From Cyanophora paradoxa (Eukaryota; Glaucocystophyceae; Cyanophorales; Cyanophoraceae), in contig QPMI01000445.1 in NCBI GenBank assembly GCA_004431415.1, forward strand, positions 62,001-126,000: a DNA stretch of 64,000 nucleotides, read 5' to 3'. Made by a program: the position numbers and the translations under genes. Below, one piece after another: positions 45,713 through 58,520 of this stretch. The notes beneath the pieces are model-generated. The model saw nothing but the letters and a program-made list of their open reading frames with translations, did not search any database and had not been told where the DNA came from. Within the stretch, counting starts at the first letter, position 1. The number at the start of each line of letters is the position of its first letter.

Positions 45713-48700
45713 GGGGGGGGGGGATGATGAGTACGTTGTTGCCTCCAGAGCCAAGGGAGGGGGCGGGGCGGGGCGGGGTGGAGGGGGTACCCGGATGCCG
45801 TGGATCATGAGCTGCTTCGTGACGGGGTCGACGGCGCCCTGGGCGAGCTGGAGGATCTGCCGGGGCGGGCGGCCTCGGCGGGGCTCCACGGCGGGCCGGG
45901 CCGGGCGCGCGGCAGAGGACCCTACCTTCACGGGGTCCATCTTCTCCTTGACGTCCGCGTAGCCGACGAGCAGGACGGGGGCCCCCGCCCGCGTCCTGCG
46001 CACCCCGGGCCCCGCCTGAGGCGCGACCCGAGCGCGCGGCGGGCCGGGGCGGGGGCGGGGCCGGGCCTGTGCGCCGACTTGATGTAGAAGACGATGTCCG
46101 AGGCGCCCGACTCGCGCTGCAGCCCGTGGTGCCGCACCCCGTCCTGCCCCCGCGCCCCCGGCTCGAGGACGGCGGGGCGGGCGGGGCGGGGCGGGGCGGA
46201 CGCGGATGAACTTGACGAAGAGGATGGTGAGGGACTCCTTGAGGTCCCGCAGGGGGTCCCCCGTCGTCGCCCGGTTCAGCTCCGCCATCCGCGTCATGAA
46301 GCCCGGCGCGCTGTGCATCTGCGACCTGCGCACCGCACGCGTCGGCTCGATCGCGAGGCGAGGGCGGCGCCGGGGGGAGGGGGGGGGGGGGGGGGGGCGG
46401 GGCCCGGGCGCCCGCACATGTGCGTCCCGATGCTCTGCGCGAGGCCCCGGCGGGGCGTGTCGGATCGCATGCCGCAGCTGCAGCGGGGCGAGGTGCACGC
46501 GGGCGGCCGCGCGCACCTCGACGTCCGTCCACGCGGGCAGCGCGCAGACGTCGACCCGCGCGGCGTCGTGCGCCGGCCCCTGCGCGCCCCCGCCGCGTGA
46601 GGCAGCGCGCCGCGGACCGGCGGGCGCGCCGGAGCCGGCGCCGCACCTTCGGGAGGAGGAAGACGGCGCGGGCCGAGCCGGGCGGCGCGGGGCCCCGCAC
46701 TGCTCCTTGTGACCCGCGTTCCAGTGCGCCCGCTGGCAGTCCCGCCCGCAGTAGCACGCCGCCTGGCAGCTGCCGCGCAGCGGTGAGGCGAGGCGGGCGC
46801 GCGCGGGCGAGCGGGAGCGGGCGGCACCGCGCGCAGGCACGGAGGGAAGCGCCCGGGGCGGCGGTCGCCCCGCAGGCGGCGCAACTCGCCTCGAGCTCCG
46901 GCTCCGCCTCCAGCGGGTGCAGGCACGCCGCCGTCACGCTCCGCCCGTCTGCGCGCGCCCCGCCCCCGTCGGCCGAGAGTGCGGGAGAGGGCGGTCGGGC
47001 GGGGCTCGCCCTGGGAGCGGAAGAGGACGAGGTGGCGGTCTTGGATGCTGGCGGTGACGGGCCCGCGCGCCGCGCCGCCGAAGTCGACGGCCGCCCTGTA
47101 CCCGCCCTCCGTCTCGCGCAGGTCGACGCCGGGCGCCTCGAGCGCCGGCTCGGGCGGGGGCCGGGCGGCGAGGGCGGAGCGGGGCACGGGGGGCCCGCCG
47201 GGCAGCGCCCGGAGCTCCGAGTAGCGCAGGGGGCTCGCGGCGATGCCCTCGCCGGTCTCCGCGGCGGTGAAGACGACCTGGGCGTCGGCGGCGGCGGCGG
47301 CGGCGTGGAGCTCGGCCGGCACGAGGAGGCCGACGGTGCCCGTCCAGTGGTCGAAGTCGAGCAGGTCGAAGGCGGCGTGCGTGCCGCCGTCGGCCAGCCC
47401 GCCCCCGCCCGTGGCGACGAGGAGGCGGACCATGGGGCAGGGCACCGCGGAGGCGCCGGGCCCGAGGAGCGAGGCCATGAAGCCGGTGGCGAGCGCGGGC
47501 GGGAGCGGCACGGGCGCCGGCGCCAGCTGCACGTACACGAGCCCCTCCTCGCCGCCAGCGCCGTCCAGGCCCGCCAGCGCCCGCGCCACGCGCCACTGGG
47601 CGGCGAGCGAGGGGCGCGCGGGGTACCCCGCCGGCAGGCCGCTCCCGACGGCGCGGGCGGCGACGAGCGCGTCGGCCATGCGCAGCAGCTCCGCGGGGTT
47701 CGACACCCGCCCCACCAGGTCGGCGACCGTCGCAGCGAAGAGGTACAGCGTCGAGTGCGACGGCTGCTTCGCCCGCCTCTTGCCCTGCGCGCGCGCGGGG
47801 AGTCGGCGCCGGCCGCGGCGGGCCGTGCGGGAGCGGCTGCGGCGCACCCCGCCCAGAGAGCCGGCGTGGTGCGCGGCGCGGTCGGCAAGCTCGGAGAGCG
47901 CTCTGCCCAGCGGAGTCAAGAGAAGCCGCGAAAGGGTCGGGGGCGGGGCGCCACTGATGGACGGGGTCTCCCTCGGCGACGCGCAGGGCCGTCGGGGGGC
48001 CGCGGAGGGTGGGGCGCTTCCACGTGAGGACGACCTCGAGCGCCGAGTTGCACTGCCGCCGGCCGGCTCGGGCCGGGGGGGAGAGTGCAGCGGGCTCCGG
48101 CGAGGGGGCGCCGGCGCACCTGCTCGACGGCAAGCGCCGGCGGCGGCCGCGCGAACTTCAGCATCGCGTCCACGTCCTGCGCGGCCGGGCGCTCGGGAGT
48201 TCAGAGGGGGCGCGGGGGCGGGAGGGCCGGCGCCGCACGGTGGCGAGGCGGAGGCCGAGGAGGGTCGGGGCGAGCTCCGCGGGGAAGCCCAGCTCCTCGA
48301 GGAGGTACTCTCTGGGCGAAGGGGGTCAACGCGCGGGCGCGGGGGCGCGGGGCGGGGGCGGGCCGGGGGTCGGAGTGGGCGTTGCTCCACTTCATGGAGG
48401 TCGTCGCGAGGGCGGCGTGGTCGGCCTCCTTCAGCCGCCACCCGCACGCCGCCAGCAGCGGCCACAGCCCTGCCGCCCGCTCGCTCTGCGCGCGCGCGGG
48501 GTCGCCCGGGGGGCGCGGGCACCCTCGTTGTCGGCGAGGTTGGAGCCGTCGATGAAGTCAAAGCGCTCGTCCGCCGGCAGCGCCCCCGCCCCGCCCCCGC
48601 TCGCCCCGTCCCAGCAGAGCTGCCCCCGGCGCCCGCGGCGTTCGAGGAGATGGGAGCGGAGTGGCGGGCGGGCGGGGCACCTGGATGCCGTCGGCGGCGT

Positions 48701-51553
48701 ACGCGGCGACGCTCAGGCGGCCCTCGGCGACGGCCTCCGCGAAGGGGACGACCATCTGCCGCGCCCGGCGTCGAGGCGGGGCCGGGGGGCGGGGACGGGG
48801 CAGGCGGGAGGAGCTGGGCGACCTGCGCGAGGAGGCGCAGGGTCGCCCGACAGAGCGCCCGCGGGGGCGGCTCTTCGAGCCCGTCGCCCTCGCCTGCGCG
48901 CCGGCGCGGGGTCCGTCGGCGGGAAGGCGGCGGGAGGGGGCGCCGGTGCTCGCCCGGGGCCGGCGCGGGGACGAGGGCGAGGGCGCGGGGCGGGGCGGCG
49001 GCGTCGGAGAAGGCGGCGAGGTCCTCGGGCGCGAAGGCCCCGAAGGGGTGCAGGCGGTAGTGGGTCAGGCAGAGGCCGCGCGGCGGGGCCACGAGCGTCG
49101 GGTTCAGCGCGCGCTCGGGCCGCTCCCCGCCCGGCGCCGTCGCCGGGGCGTCGTCGGGCGCCGCGGACCACGTGCGGAACCTTGTAATTGACGGGTGCAG
49201 CCGAATCGGCGGGCGGAAGCCGGGCGGGGGGGCGGAAGCCGGGGCGGGGCGCGGGGGCGCACCAGTCCGCCATCTCGCGCTCGACGTCGTTGAAGGCGGG
49301 GGCCAGGAGCTGCACCCGCCGCTCGCACTCCGCGCGCCGCGACCCGAGCCTCGGGTCGTGCGTCCGCAGCTCCGCCGGCTTCCAGCCCTGCGCCGCCGGC
49401 GTCAACACGGAGGCCGACCCGAAGCGGGGGCGCTCGCAGGGGGGCCGCGCCTTGAGGCGGGAGCGGGCGGACTCGTGGAGCTGGGCGATGCGCTGCGCGT
49501 GCGAGTGCCGCTGCACCCGCACGCGCGCGAGCGGCGGCACAGCCGGCGAGAGCCAGTACTCCCACACCTGCGCCGCGGCCTCAGAGCGGCCCGCTCGGCC
49601 GCGGCCGGCCCCGGTGGCGGCCCGGGGCGGGGGCGGCACCTCGCGGAGGAGGGCGAGGTCGCCGGGGCAGGGGACGCGGAGCCAGGCGCCGAAGGGCGAG
49701 GCGGCCCAGGCCTCGGGGCTCGCGGCGGCGCCGGCGAGGGCGGCGAGGGTTGCGTTGAGGCGGCGGCGCTCGCCGGGGGGCATCTCGAGGCAGAACCAGG
49801 CGCGCCAGAGGAAGCGCAGGTCCTCGGGGGCCGGGCGCCCCATCTCCGAGGCCGCCGCAAGCAGCAGCACGTCCCTGCGGCGCGCACCGTGAGCCCTTCG
49901 ATCCGCGGCGCGGGCGGCGGGCCGGGGCACCGGGCGAGGACGCAGCGGTCGATGTCGCAGAGGCTGAAGGCGAGGCGGGGCGCGCCGGGCCCGGCCGCCT
50001 CCTGCGCCGTCCGCAGCACGTTCCGCACGTCCCCCACGCCCACGAAGAGGGCCGAGACGGGGGCGCCCCCGCCCGCGGCCGCCGCCTGCGCCCCGCCCGC
50101 CCCGCCCCGCTCGCCGCGCGCTCAGGGAGGAGGCTAGGGAGGGGAAGAGCAGCGCCCGCCTGCAGGAGCTCCTCGCGCGTCGCCGCCGGCCGCGCCTCCG
50201 TGTTCCCGAAGGGGTACTGCCCCAGGCGTCAGCCAGCGGGCGGGAGGCACGGGGCGCCGGGGGCGGGCAGTGGGGGCGCGGGCGCCTGCAGGTAGTGGTT
50301 CTCGAAGGAGACGTGGTTGGAGAGGCGGGCGCCGCCGGAGGCCGGCTGCGGGACGCGCGCGGTGCAGGCGTCGAGCCCCGCGCCGCCGCCCTCCCAGCGG
50401 CCGTCGCCGGGGGCCCGCCCGGGTCGGGCCCTCCAGGGCGGCCTGCGCCGCCTCCAGCTCCGCCTCCGCCTCCTCGTACCCGGGCGCGAAGTCGAGCGCG
50501 AGGCGCAGCGAGGCGGCCGCGTCGACGGGCCGCCCGAGCTCCGCGAGGGCCATCCCCGCCCGCAGGAAGAGCTTCGCCGCGACGGCGTGCCTGTCGCGCG
50601 GGACCAGCGAGGTCTGGCACGGCGCCTGCCGGTCCGCGGCGGTGAGGGCGGACGCGCGCGCGCAGGGGCGCGGCGACGTCGACGGGGGCGGACCGCGAGG
50701 GCGAGGTCGGCGCACTCCTCGAGGCGGCCGAGGGAGAGGAGGGCGGCGGCGAGGTTCGCCCGCGCCGCCACGTCCCTCGCGTTCAGCTCCAGCGCCCGCC
50801 GGTACAGCGCCCCGCGCCCTCCCGCGCCTCCCGCGGCCCTGCGGGCGGCGCCCGAGCGTCAGCGGGGGCCGCCGCTCCGCGCGCGCGCGGGGGCCGCGGC
50901 CGACCTCCGGGGAGAAGAGCCTGTTCCCTTCCTCGCGCAGCTTCCGGGCGGAGTCGGCGGCCTCCGCGGCCCGGAGCGCCGCCTCGCGGCCGCGGCTGTA
51001 GGCGGGCGCCGAAGGGTCGGCCGCGGCCGCGCTCGAGCACGCCTCCGCCGCTTCGGCGAATCGGCCCAGCGCAAACAGCGTCTTCGCGTGCTTAAAGCTT
51101 CCAGTGGCCTGCGGGGATGACGCGCGCGGTCGGATCACGATCGCTACCGTCGCGCAGCTCCGGATGCGGCATGTGTACAGCGTACCTTTCGCGTTCCCAG
51201 GCCGCAGCTTCAGCGACGCGCGCGCATCGGCCTCCGCGTCCTCGAGCCGGCCGCCTCGCAGGTACGCGGCCGATCTGCGAGCGCGACGCGCTCAGCATAT
51301 GCGCGTTAACCAGGGGGATGCGCGTGCGCATATGCATGCATATGCACCGGTTCGCCAGGATCGTCGCGCGCTCCGTCGCGCTCGCGCTGCTCCATTCGCG
51401 CGCGTTGATTGCATTGGAGTACGCGCTAATCGCTTGTTCATACTTGCCGGCCTTGTAAAACTGCGTCCCGAGCTCGTTCGCCTTGTCAGGCCGGGACCGT
51501 TGCTGCAAGACTTCGAACTTCTTGATGTCGTTGAGGTACTTTTCCAGGTGCAT
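45328..51553 (-). CDS. Large TPR - DUF4470 - MYND zinc-finger protein
   Basis: Start MHLEKYLNDIKKFEV at 51553. TPR helices follow: NELGTQFYKAGKYEQAISAY, SFKHAKTLFALGRFAEAAEA, AARANLAAALLSLGRLEE and KLFLRAGMALAELGRPVDAA. NHYLQ|YPFGNTEARPA joins across a GC-donor intron to SALFVGVGDVRNVLRTAQEA and FSLCDIDRCVLAR, the DUF4470 signature, then LRFLWRAWFCLEMPPGERR and VWEYWLSP. A long middle part follows, then a MYND finger from CAACGATAAPGASLRACARC and ACYCGRDCQRAHWNAGHKEQC, with every zinc ligand present. A further conserved-looking block contains APGFMTRMAELNRATTGDPL, LTILFVKFIR, VLLVGYADVKEKMDPVK and RVRLNGVDM and ends VLRGDGDW, TAG at 45328-45330. Proteins of this kind are often dynein-assembly or methyltransferase-like scaffolds; function here is unproved. 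Two adjacent genes cannot be excluded. Confidence 0.75.
45682..45711. repeat. Homopolymer G tract (C on the coding strand) inside an intron
   Basis: Thirty G bases, then one T and eleven more G. On the minus strand this is the pyrimidine-rich part of an intron ending just upstream of the exon that encodes ATKEEFRLFRRLL. Confidence 0.85.
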
Positions 51554-51861
51554 AGCTATAGCTCGACACCGCCGCCGCAGCGGCCGCAGCGGCACACACC
51601 GCGCGCGGACAATGCGGAGCGGTTGCGGTCCCGGGTACGGTATACGTAGCAATTTGCCCCGAGCTGCAATCGTCGGTTACATCGCACGACGAGGCCTCGA
51701 TCCAGTTCGATTTAGCCTCCAGTGGCAATACTAGACGCCGCGAGGCCGGGCTGAGCCTAGCTCGCAAGCGTTACGGCCGGCCGAGCCCTGAATCGCGGAG
51801 CGCTCTGCCCCGCCGCCGAAACCGGTCTGGAGTCGAGAAACGTAGAAACAGAGACTTCAGT

Positions 51862-54033
51862 ATGGAAGAATTGGACTTCGGCCGGTCGACCTCGACCAAC
51901 ACCTCGCCGAACGCGACCCGCACGCCGTCCGGCCGTACAGTAACGCGAACGCTGGAGATCACATCCTCGTCGCGTTCGTCCTCTGGCCCAGCACAGCCGG
52001 CCGAGGGCGAGAAGACCTCGAGCGCGGCATGGGTTCGCGGCCCTCAGTCTCGCATGCAGCTGTCGGCCTCGCTGACCGCTCCGGCACGCAGGCCCTGCTC
52101 CGCTCCGACCTGATGGATTCGCGGAAGCAGCTGACCGAGCTGACGATCGAGGCGGAGCGGCTGCGGGCGGAGAACGCGCGGCTGCGCGACGCCGGCGCCT
52201 CGGGCCTCGAGCGGCGCTTCCGGGAGGAGACGGCGCGCTACGAGGCGCAGCTGGACGAGCTGCGCGAGGCGCTGCGGGCCGCCGAGTCGCGCGGGCGCGC
52301 CCTCGAGTCGGACCGGGAGCTGCTGGAGCGCAAGCTCTACACGATCCGGGAGGAGTGCGCGGCGCAGCAGGGCAGCGTCGTGGAGCGCATGGCCGTCGAG
52401 CACGTCGCCGCGCAGCAGCGCGCCGAGGAGGAGGCCGCGTGCGCCCCGCGCCCGCGCCCGCCCAGGCCGGGCGGGACCCCGCTGATGGCGGCGCAGGCGG
52501 CTGCGGCGGGAGGCGAAAGAGCTGCGGGGGCGGCCGACGAGGCGGCGCTGCTTCGCGCCGAGCTCGACGAACTCCGCCGCGTCATCCAGGCGCGGCCCCT
52601 CCGCCCGGGCCCCGCCCCGCCCCGTCCCGCCCGCCCCTGAGCCCCGCGCAGGAGGGGGGCGCCTCGGAGCGCGGGCTGCTGGCGGTGATGCGCGCGTACC
52701 TCCTCTCCCGCGGCCTCCTCGCCGAGGACGACCCCCGCCTCGTGCGCGCCGCCGGCCGCCCCGCCGGCGCGCGCTCGCTCAGGCGGCGGCAGGGCTCGGT
52801 GGGCGGGGCGGCGGCGGCCATCGCCGCCGCCTCGTACGGGGCGGCGCCCCCCGCGGCGGACTGGGACGAAGGGGCCGAGGAGGGCAACGGCTTCGGCGGG
52901 ACGGCCCGCTCCGGCGGCGGCTTCCGTGCGCCCCGGCGAGGGGGAGAGGGCGGACGCCGCGGCGGCTGACGCCGCGGGCCGAGCAGGGGACCTCTCGCCG
53001 CCGAAGCGGCGCCCGGCGACGGCGCGGGCGCACCACGCGAACTGCTTCCCTGGACCGACGGGCAGCAGCCGGCGGCGCCGGGCGGCGCCCGGCCCCGCTC
53101 CTCCGCGCCCGGCCCCGACAAGGTGCGCCGGTGCCCCGGGCCGCACGCTCTCCGCTTGAAGGCTGACCCGCGGGGCAGGCGAAGCAGCCGGCTGGCACGG
53201 CGTCGTCGCGCTCGCGCATCGGCTTCGTGCGGGGCACCCCCGGCACGCCCCGCACCCCGGGCCTCGGCGGCGGCGGGTGCGCCCCGCCACCCACCTCCCC
53301 CGCCCGCGCCCTCGCTCACGACGCGGCCGGGGGGGTGCAGGGCGGGGGCGGCGGGGGTCTCGTGCGCGTCGTGCGGGATCAGCGCCGCGTCGGCACGCAA
53401 GTTCGACGACGTCGCCTCCGAGATGCAGCGCCTCCGGTGCGGGGCCCCCGTCTTTCCGTCCCGGCCGCGCCCATCTAAGCCCGCCGCGCAGGGAGCAGAT
53501 GAACGCGCTGATGCTCGAGCGCGCCGAGATCGCCACCGAGCGCTCCGAGGTGCGCCGTTTCAACCCTAGACACGTGAAGCGGGAATGGGGCGGACCGGGC
53601 GGGCGGGGGCCAGATGGAGCGGAGGCGCGGGGAGGTGGAGGCGCTGGCGGCGGAGGCGCGGCGGCAGGCGGCGGAGGGCGCCTCCCTCGAGGCCGAGCTC
53701 GAGCGCGCCCGCAAGGAGGCCGAGTGCCGCGAGAAGCTCCGCCACTCCCGGTCCGCGATCCGAGGCTTCTAGCATAGGGCATTCGACGTCTGAGCGGCGG
53801 GCTGGCAGGGAGCTGGAGCGGGTGAAGGCGGAGACGGAGCGGGAGCGGGCGGCGATGGCGGCCCGCCTCGCCGCCCTCGAGTCCCTCCTCCGCGTGCGCC
53901 CCCGCCCCGCCCCGGCCCCGCCCCTTCGCAGCCCCCCTGACCCGGGCCCTCCCGCCCGCCCGCCCCTCAGGACCGGGAGCCGGCCCTCTCGGGGGCGCCC
54001 TCCACCGGCCTGGCGACCCCGGGCCGCCGCTGA
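51862..54033 (+). CDS. Coiled-coil protein, function unknown
   Basis: Start MEELDFGRSTSTNTSP at 51862, with a Ser/Thr-rich leader containing TPSGRTVTRTLEI. The main feature is a long coiled coil: LMDSRKQLTELTIEAERLRA, then RFREETARYEAQLDELREAL and LLERKLYTIREECAAQQ. A globular segment GLLAVMRAYLLSRGLL follows, and further coils EQMNALMLERAEIATERSEV, RRRGEVEALAAEARRQA and RELERVKAETERERAAMAA. A linker with several TP sites (about 53230-53280) may be a proline-directed kinase target. The last exon ends SGAPSTGLATPGRR, TGA at 54031-54033. No family is recognised; centrosome, basal-body or tethering proteins often look like this. Joins near 52050 and 53100-53400 are uncertain. It is head to head with the TPR-MYND gene (308 bp). 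Confidence 0.6.
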
Positions 54034-54157
54034 GCGCGCGAGGCGGCCCGCAGGAAATTGAAGGCGTACTGTTCACATTAACGGTTGTTCACATTAACGG
54101 TTGTTCTTAAGATCGATAGCGGGACTGTATGCGGGTTCGCGTAGAAGCTAGGTAAGG

Positions 54158-57100
54158 CTACACGTCGTAGAAGCTGCCGCGGGCGGGGGCGTCGGCCAGG
54201 ATCGAAGCGTCCCCCAGGGCCCGCGCAGCGCGGCCGGCCGGCGGGCCGATGGGCTTCGCTTCGAGCGTCTTGGGCGGCCCGGGGCGGGGCCAGCCGCCAA
54301 GCGGGCCGACGTTCTCCTTCCCCCTGCCGGCGGCCGCGGTGGGCGGCAGGCGCTGCGGTCCCGTAGGGGGGCGCGCCGGGCCCGGGGCAGGGGCGGCCTG
54401 GCCCTTGCGGAGGTGCGGGGGGGTACCCCGCCGGAAGTTGATGACCGGGGGCGAGGCGGAGCGGGGCGCGGGGGCGGCGGGGTCCTCCCAGGGGGCGCAG
54501 GGGGAGAAGCCGCCGGTGGGGAGGCGGCGCGGAGGCCGGGGAGGGGCGGGGCGACGGGTGCGGCGCCCGTCGCTGCGGGGGGAGGGGAGCGGGCGCCGGG
54601 CTGGGGCGAGGGGAGCGGCTGCGGGCGGAGGCGCGGGTGGGGATGTCGGGTCCCGGGAACGAGGGCCCGTAGCTCAGGATGGGCGGCGGCGACGTGCGGC
54701 GCGCCGGCGGCGGACGGGCGGCGGGATGGCGGGGCGTCGTAGCGGGCGGGAGGGGCCGCCGGAGCGGCGGGAGCGGGGCGGGTGCGCGGGCGGGGGCCTG
54801 GAGGGCCGCTGCTGGGGCACCGGGGCGGGCCGCTGCGCGGGCGCCTGCGGGGCGGGCCTGGGCGGCTGCCGCTGCTGCGGCGCGGGGAGGGCGGGGGCGG
54901 AGGAGGAGGCGGGAGGGGGCAGGGCGAGGGCCGGGGCGGGCCGGGGGTACGCGGGCCCCGCGCTGATGAACGAGTTGTAGAACTGGAGGACCCGCGGGTG
55001 CGCTGAGAAAGAGAGAGCAGGGTCAAGAAGGGCGTCGGGGAGGAAAGGCGCAGAAAGGCGTACCCCGGACGCAGCGGGGGTCGAAGTCGAGGAGGCGGAG
55101 GGTCTCGAGGGAGGTGGCCCGCGAGAGGGCCACGTACGCCTGGCCGTACTCGAAGACGCCCTTGAGGGAGATCTCGAGGCTGTCGATGGTCATGCCCTGC
55201 CGACGCCGGGTCGAACGCTGCGGGAGGGGGGAGGGGGGAGGGGGGGGGGAATCCGAGGGGGCTACCTGGCTCTTGTGGATGGTCATGGACCACGCGAGCA
55301 TGAGGGGGATCTGCCGGGCGCGTCAGGGGCGGCCGGGGGGTACGGGGCGCGGCAGCCCGCCTGCTTGCGCTGGGCGAGCTGCGGGGGGAAGGGTCAGGCA
55401 GGTAGGGGAAGAAGCGGGGCAGGGATAGGGGCGCACGACGACGCCGTCGAGCTCGACGCTCCACACGTGCGGCTCGATGCCGCGCTGCGGGCAGGCCGTG
55501 GGTGGGGGTGGGGGGCGCGGACGGGGGCGCGGGGCGGGGCGGAGCAGGGCGGGCGAGGAGGGCGCACTATGTCCTGGTTGAGGAACTTCACGTGGGGGAT
55601 GTGCTGGCGGGGGGTACGGGTTAGAAGAGCGCGCGTGCTGGGGCGGGGCGGGGGGGCGGGGCGGGGGGTACGAGGCCGTTGACGGAGCGGAACTCCTCGA
55701 CGACGCCGCGGCTCCCGTTCACGAGCCCGTTCTGCTGGTCCAGGTTCTGCAGCAGCCTGGCCCCGCCCCGCTGCTGCTCGGGCCCGCTCCGACGGGGCGG
55801 GGCGGGGCGGGGCGGGGCGCGCACATGACCTGGGCGCCCTTCTTGAGGACGAGGTTCGCGGGCGCCGGGCAGTTGTTGATCAGCTGCCCTCGGGAGTGAG
55901 ACAAGGGGCTGGGGCTGAGGCGGGGGGCGGGCCTGGGACTTGTAGGGCTCGCTGCCGGAGTCCGAGGCGGCGTAGGTCTGGGCCTGCTCGCGGATGGCCT
56001 CGAGCCGCCCCGTGTTCTCCGCCTCCACGTTCGCCTGCCGGCCGCCGCCGTCAGCGGCTTGGCCGCGGCTTACAACAGAGGCGGGCGCGCCTTGCGGCAG
56101 AAGAGGCGGGTCGTCTCGATCTTGGCGGCGGACCCGTTCCCGTTCCCACCCGCCGCCGCCGCCTGGCCGGCCCCCGAGGGGTCGTTGCGCTGGCACGCCG
56201 CCAACCGCGCCGCCGTCGCCGGCGAGACCCGCCCGAAGCGCAGCTGCGCGCCGCGTGAGCCCTACATAGGGACGTCGAAGAGACCAGGCCGGCGCGCCTC
56301 GTTCAGGATCGCGACGAAGTCGGCGTCTGCGGGGCGGGTCAGCAGAGAGAGAGGGGGCAGTGGTGGCGCGGGGTGCGGCACCGCGCTGGCGGAAGACGCG
56401 CTTGAGCTCGATGTTGACCATGCCGGCCTTGGCCCACGCCTCCGTCTCGAAAGCGAAGCGCTTCACGTCGCTCCCCACCGTCACCGGCGGCAGCCTGGCC
56501 GTCGGCCCCTCAGCGGGGGCGGCCGGCCGGGGCGGGGCGGGGCGGGGGAGCAGGGGGCGGACTGGAGGAAGTCGCCGACGAGGACGAGCTGGATGCCGCC
56601 GAAGGGCCGGCCGCTGCCGCTGCGGCGCACGGTGCGGCCGATGTAGTCGAGCTTCTCGAAGAGGTCCCCGTCCAGCATCGATACCTCGTCAATCACCTGC
56701 GCGGGGCTCGCCGGGGGGGCCCGGCGGGGGGCTGGGGAGCCGCACGAGGACGAGGGTGCGCTCCCAGCGGGCGAGGGCGCGGCGGCTGCCCTCGACGCGC
56801 GAGGCGAGCGTCTCCTTGGACTCCTTCCCCAGGCCGACCCCGGCCCAGGCGTGCACCGTGCACCCCCCCAGCATCGTCGCCGCGATCCCCGTCGGCGCTG
56901 TGATCGCCAGGCTCGCCTGCGCTCGCGGGGGCCCTTTAGCCGCCGCCGGCGCGCCGGGCTCGCTCGCTCGCTGGCTCGCCTGCATGCCGCGCTCGCGGCG
57001 GAGGACGTCGATGGCGCGGCGGAGCAGGAAGCTCTTGCCCGTCCCCGCCGACCCCGTCACGAACACGTTCCGCCCCTCCAGCACCTGCTCCACCACGTAC

Positions 57101-58520
57101 TGCCGTACCCCCCGTCGGCGGCCGGGGGGGGAGGGGGAGGGGGTACGCGCACCCTCTGCTCGTCGCTGAGCTCGGGCTCGAACACGGGCTCCCTCTTGCC
57201 GCGCTTGCCGCCCCTCGCCGCCTGCTGCTCGCTGAGGCGCTTCTGGCGCGCGTGCGGCGCCACCGCCCGCCCCCCGAAGTCCTCCTCCCCGTCCCCCTCC
57301 GGGACCGCCGCCAGAGCCGGGGGAGACGCGGACGGGGCCCACGCGTCCGGCTCCGACTGCCACTGCGACTGCTGCGGCGGAGCCCACGGCTGCTGCGACG
57401 GCGGCCGGGCGGGCGCCCCAGGGCGCTGCTTCCAGGGGGCGGGCACGCCCGAGGGTGGCTGGGAGGCGGGGGCGGGGAGCGCCGGCGGCTGCGAGGGGCT
57501 GAAACGCGGCGCCTGGGGATCCGCGGCAGACTGCACGCGTGCCAGGAGCTCCTCCACCGTCCTCAGTCCCCCGTGCTGCTGCTCCAGGCGACTGAGTCGC
57601 TGGGCCGCCCCGGCGGCGAGCATCCTCTGCAGGTACGAAGCGCCCGGGTCGCCGCTCGACGCCTGCGGAGAGTGAGAATCGGCGGGTGTGAAGGGACGGG
57701 CCGGTCTGCCCGCACCAGGGGCTGCCCGAACTGCAGCGATATCTGCCGCGCGGTCATCGCCTTCTGCAGCCTGGCGCCGAAGCCAGCGGGTCCGCTCGCC
57801 GAGGCCGAGCTCTGTGATCGCTGAAGTGTTTCCTGCAGCCTGGCGCTGTCGCTCACGACCGCGACCCGCGCTCCAGCCGGCAGCCTTTCGATCGCATCCA
57901 CGAGCTGAAAGATCGAAACATCGTTCGGCCCGCACTCGATGAGCTCGTCCATCGCTCGCAGCGCCCCGAGAGCATCTCGGTAGGATGTGAAGATCGCGCA
58001 CACAGTCGCTGCGCTCTCGATTAGCCCGGCAACTGGGGGCACGTTCGCTTGCACCGAGCGCACCGGGGCCAGCTGTGGGGCAGCTCGAGATATGGACGGT
58101 GAACTTCCGCGTGTGGTCAGGTGCGGTGAAGGACGAGTGCTGCTGGGAGGAGGACGGCGGGGAGGAGGACGGCGCTGCGGGAAGCGACGACGCGCCGCCC
58201 TGGCCGAGCAGCGGCTGGGATGCGGAAAGCGCTGGCCATGGGGTTTCATTCGTGCCGTGCAATGCGATGGCTTCCATCCGACCTCCCGCGGCGTACGGCT
58301 CCGCCGGAACCAGGGCGAGATCAAATCCGGAGTTTGAACAGGAGGCCGTTGTGGTCGGCGGGCTTTGGCTGCTGCCTGGCGAAGGCGCTGCATCCCAACC
58401 CCCGCCTGGCTGCTGCTGCTGCGATGCGGCGGCGGCGGCGCGATTGGCGGCCAGCTTCGCGAGGGCGGCCTGTCTGTTCGCCTCCGCCCGCGCCCGCTGC
58501 TCCTCCGTCAACGCGCCCAT
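54158..58520 (-). CDS. PIF1-family DNA helicase with long N-terminal extension
   Basis: Start [20 protein letters not shown] at 58520. This opening resembles the LTxEQxxxIExNRxxAL motif seen in SMARCAL1-like and other repair helicases. A Gln/Pro-rich extension includes [10 protein letters not shown] and [13 protein letters not shown]. The helicase core shows Walker [21 protein letters not shown], motif Ia [14 protein letters not shown], Walker [21 protein letters not shown], motif [13 protein letters not shown], then [20 protein letters not shown] and [13 protein letters not shown]. It goes on with [37 protein letters not shown]-type MTIHKSQ and [20 protein letters not shown]. These are the complete 5'-3' PIF1 motifs. 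It unwinds DNA, G-quadruplexes or RNA-DNA hybrids in nucleus or mitochondria. The C-terminal tail is proline-rich and ends [11 protein letters not shown] at 54158-54160. Many short introns begin GTACCCC on the coding strand. Confidence 0.93.

Noticed and set aside
54664-54740. tRNA-like start CCCGTAGCTCAGGATGG
   Set aside because: Lies within the PIF1 gene and lacks a matching anticodon stem, T arm and acceptor complement.
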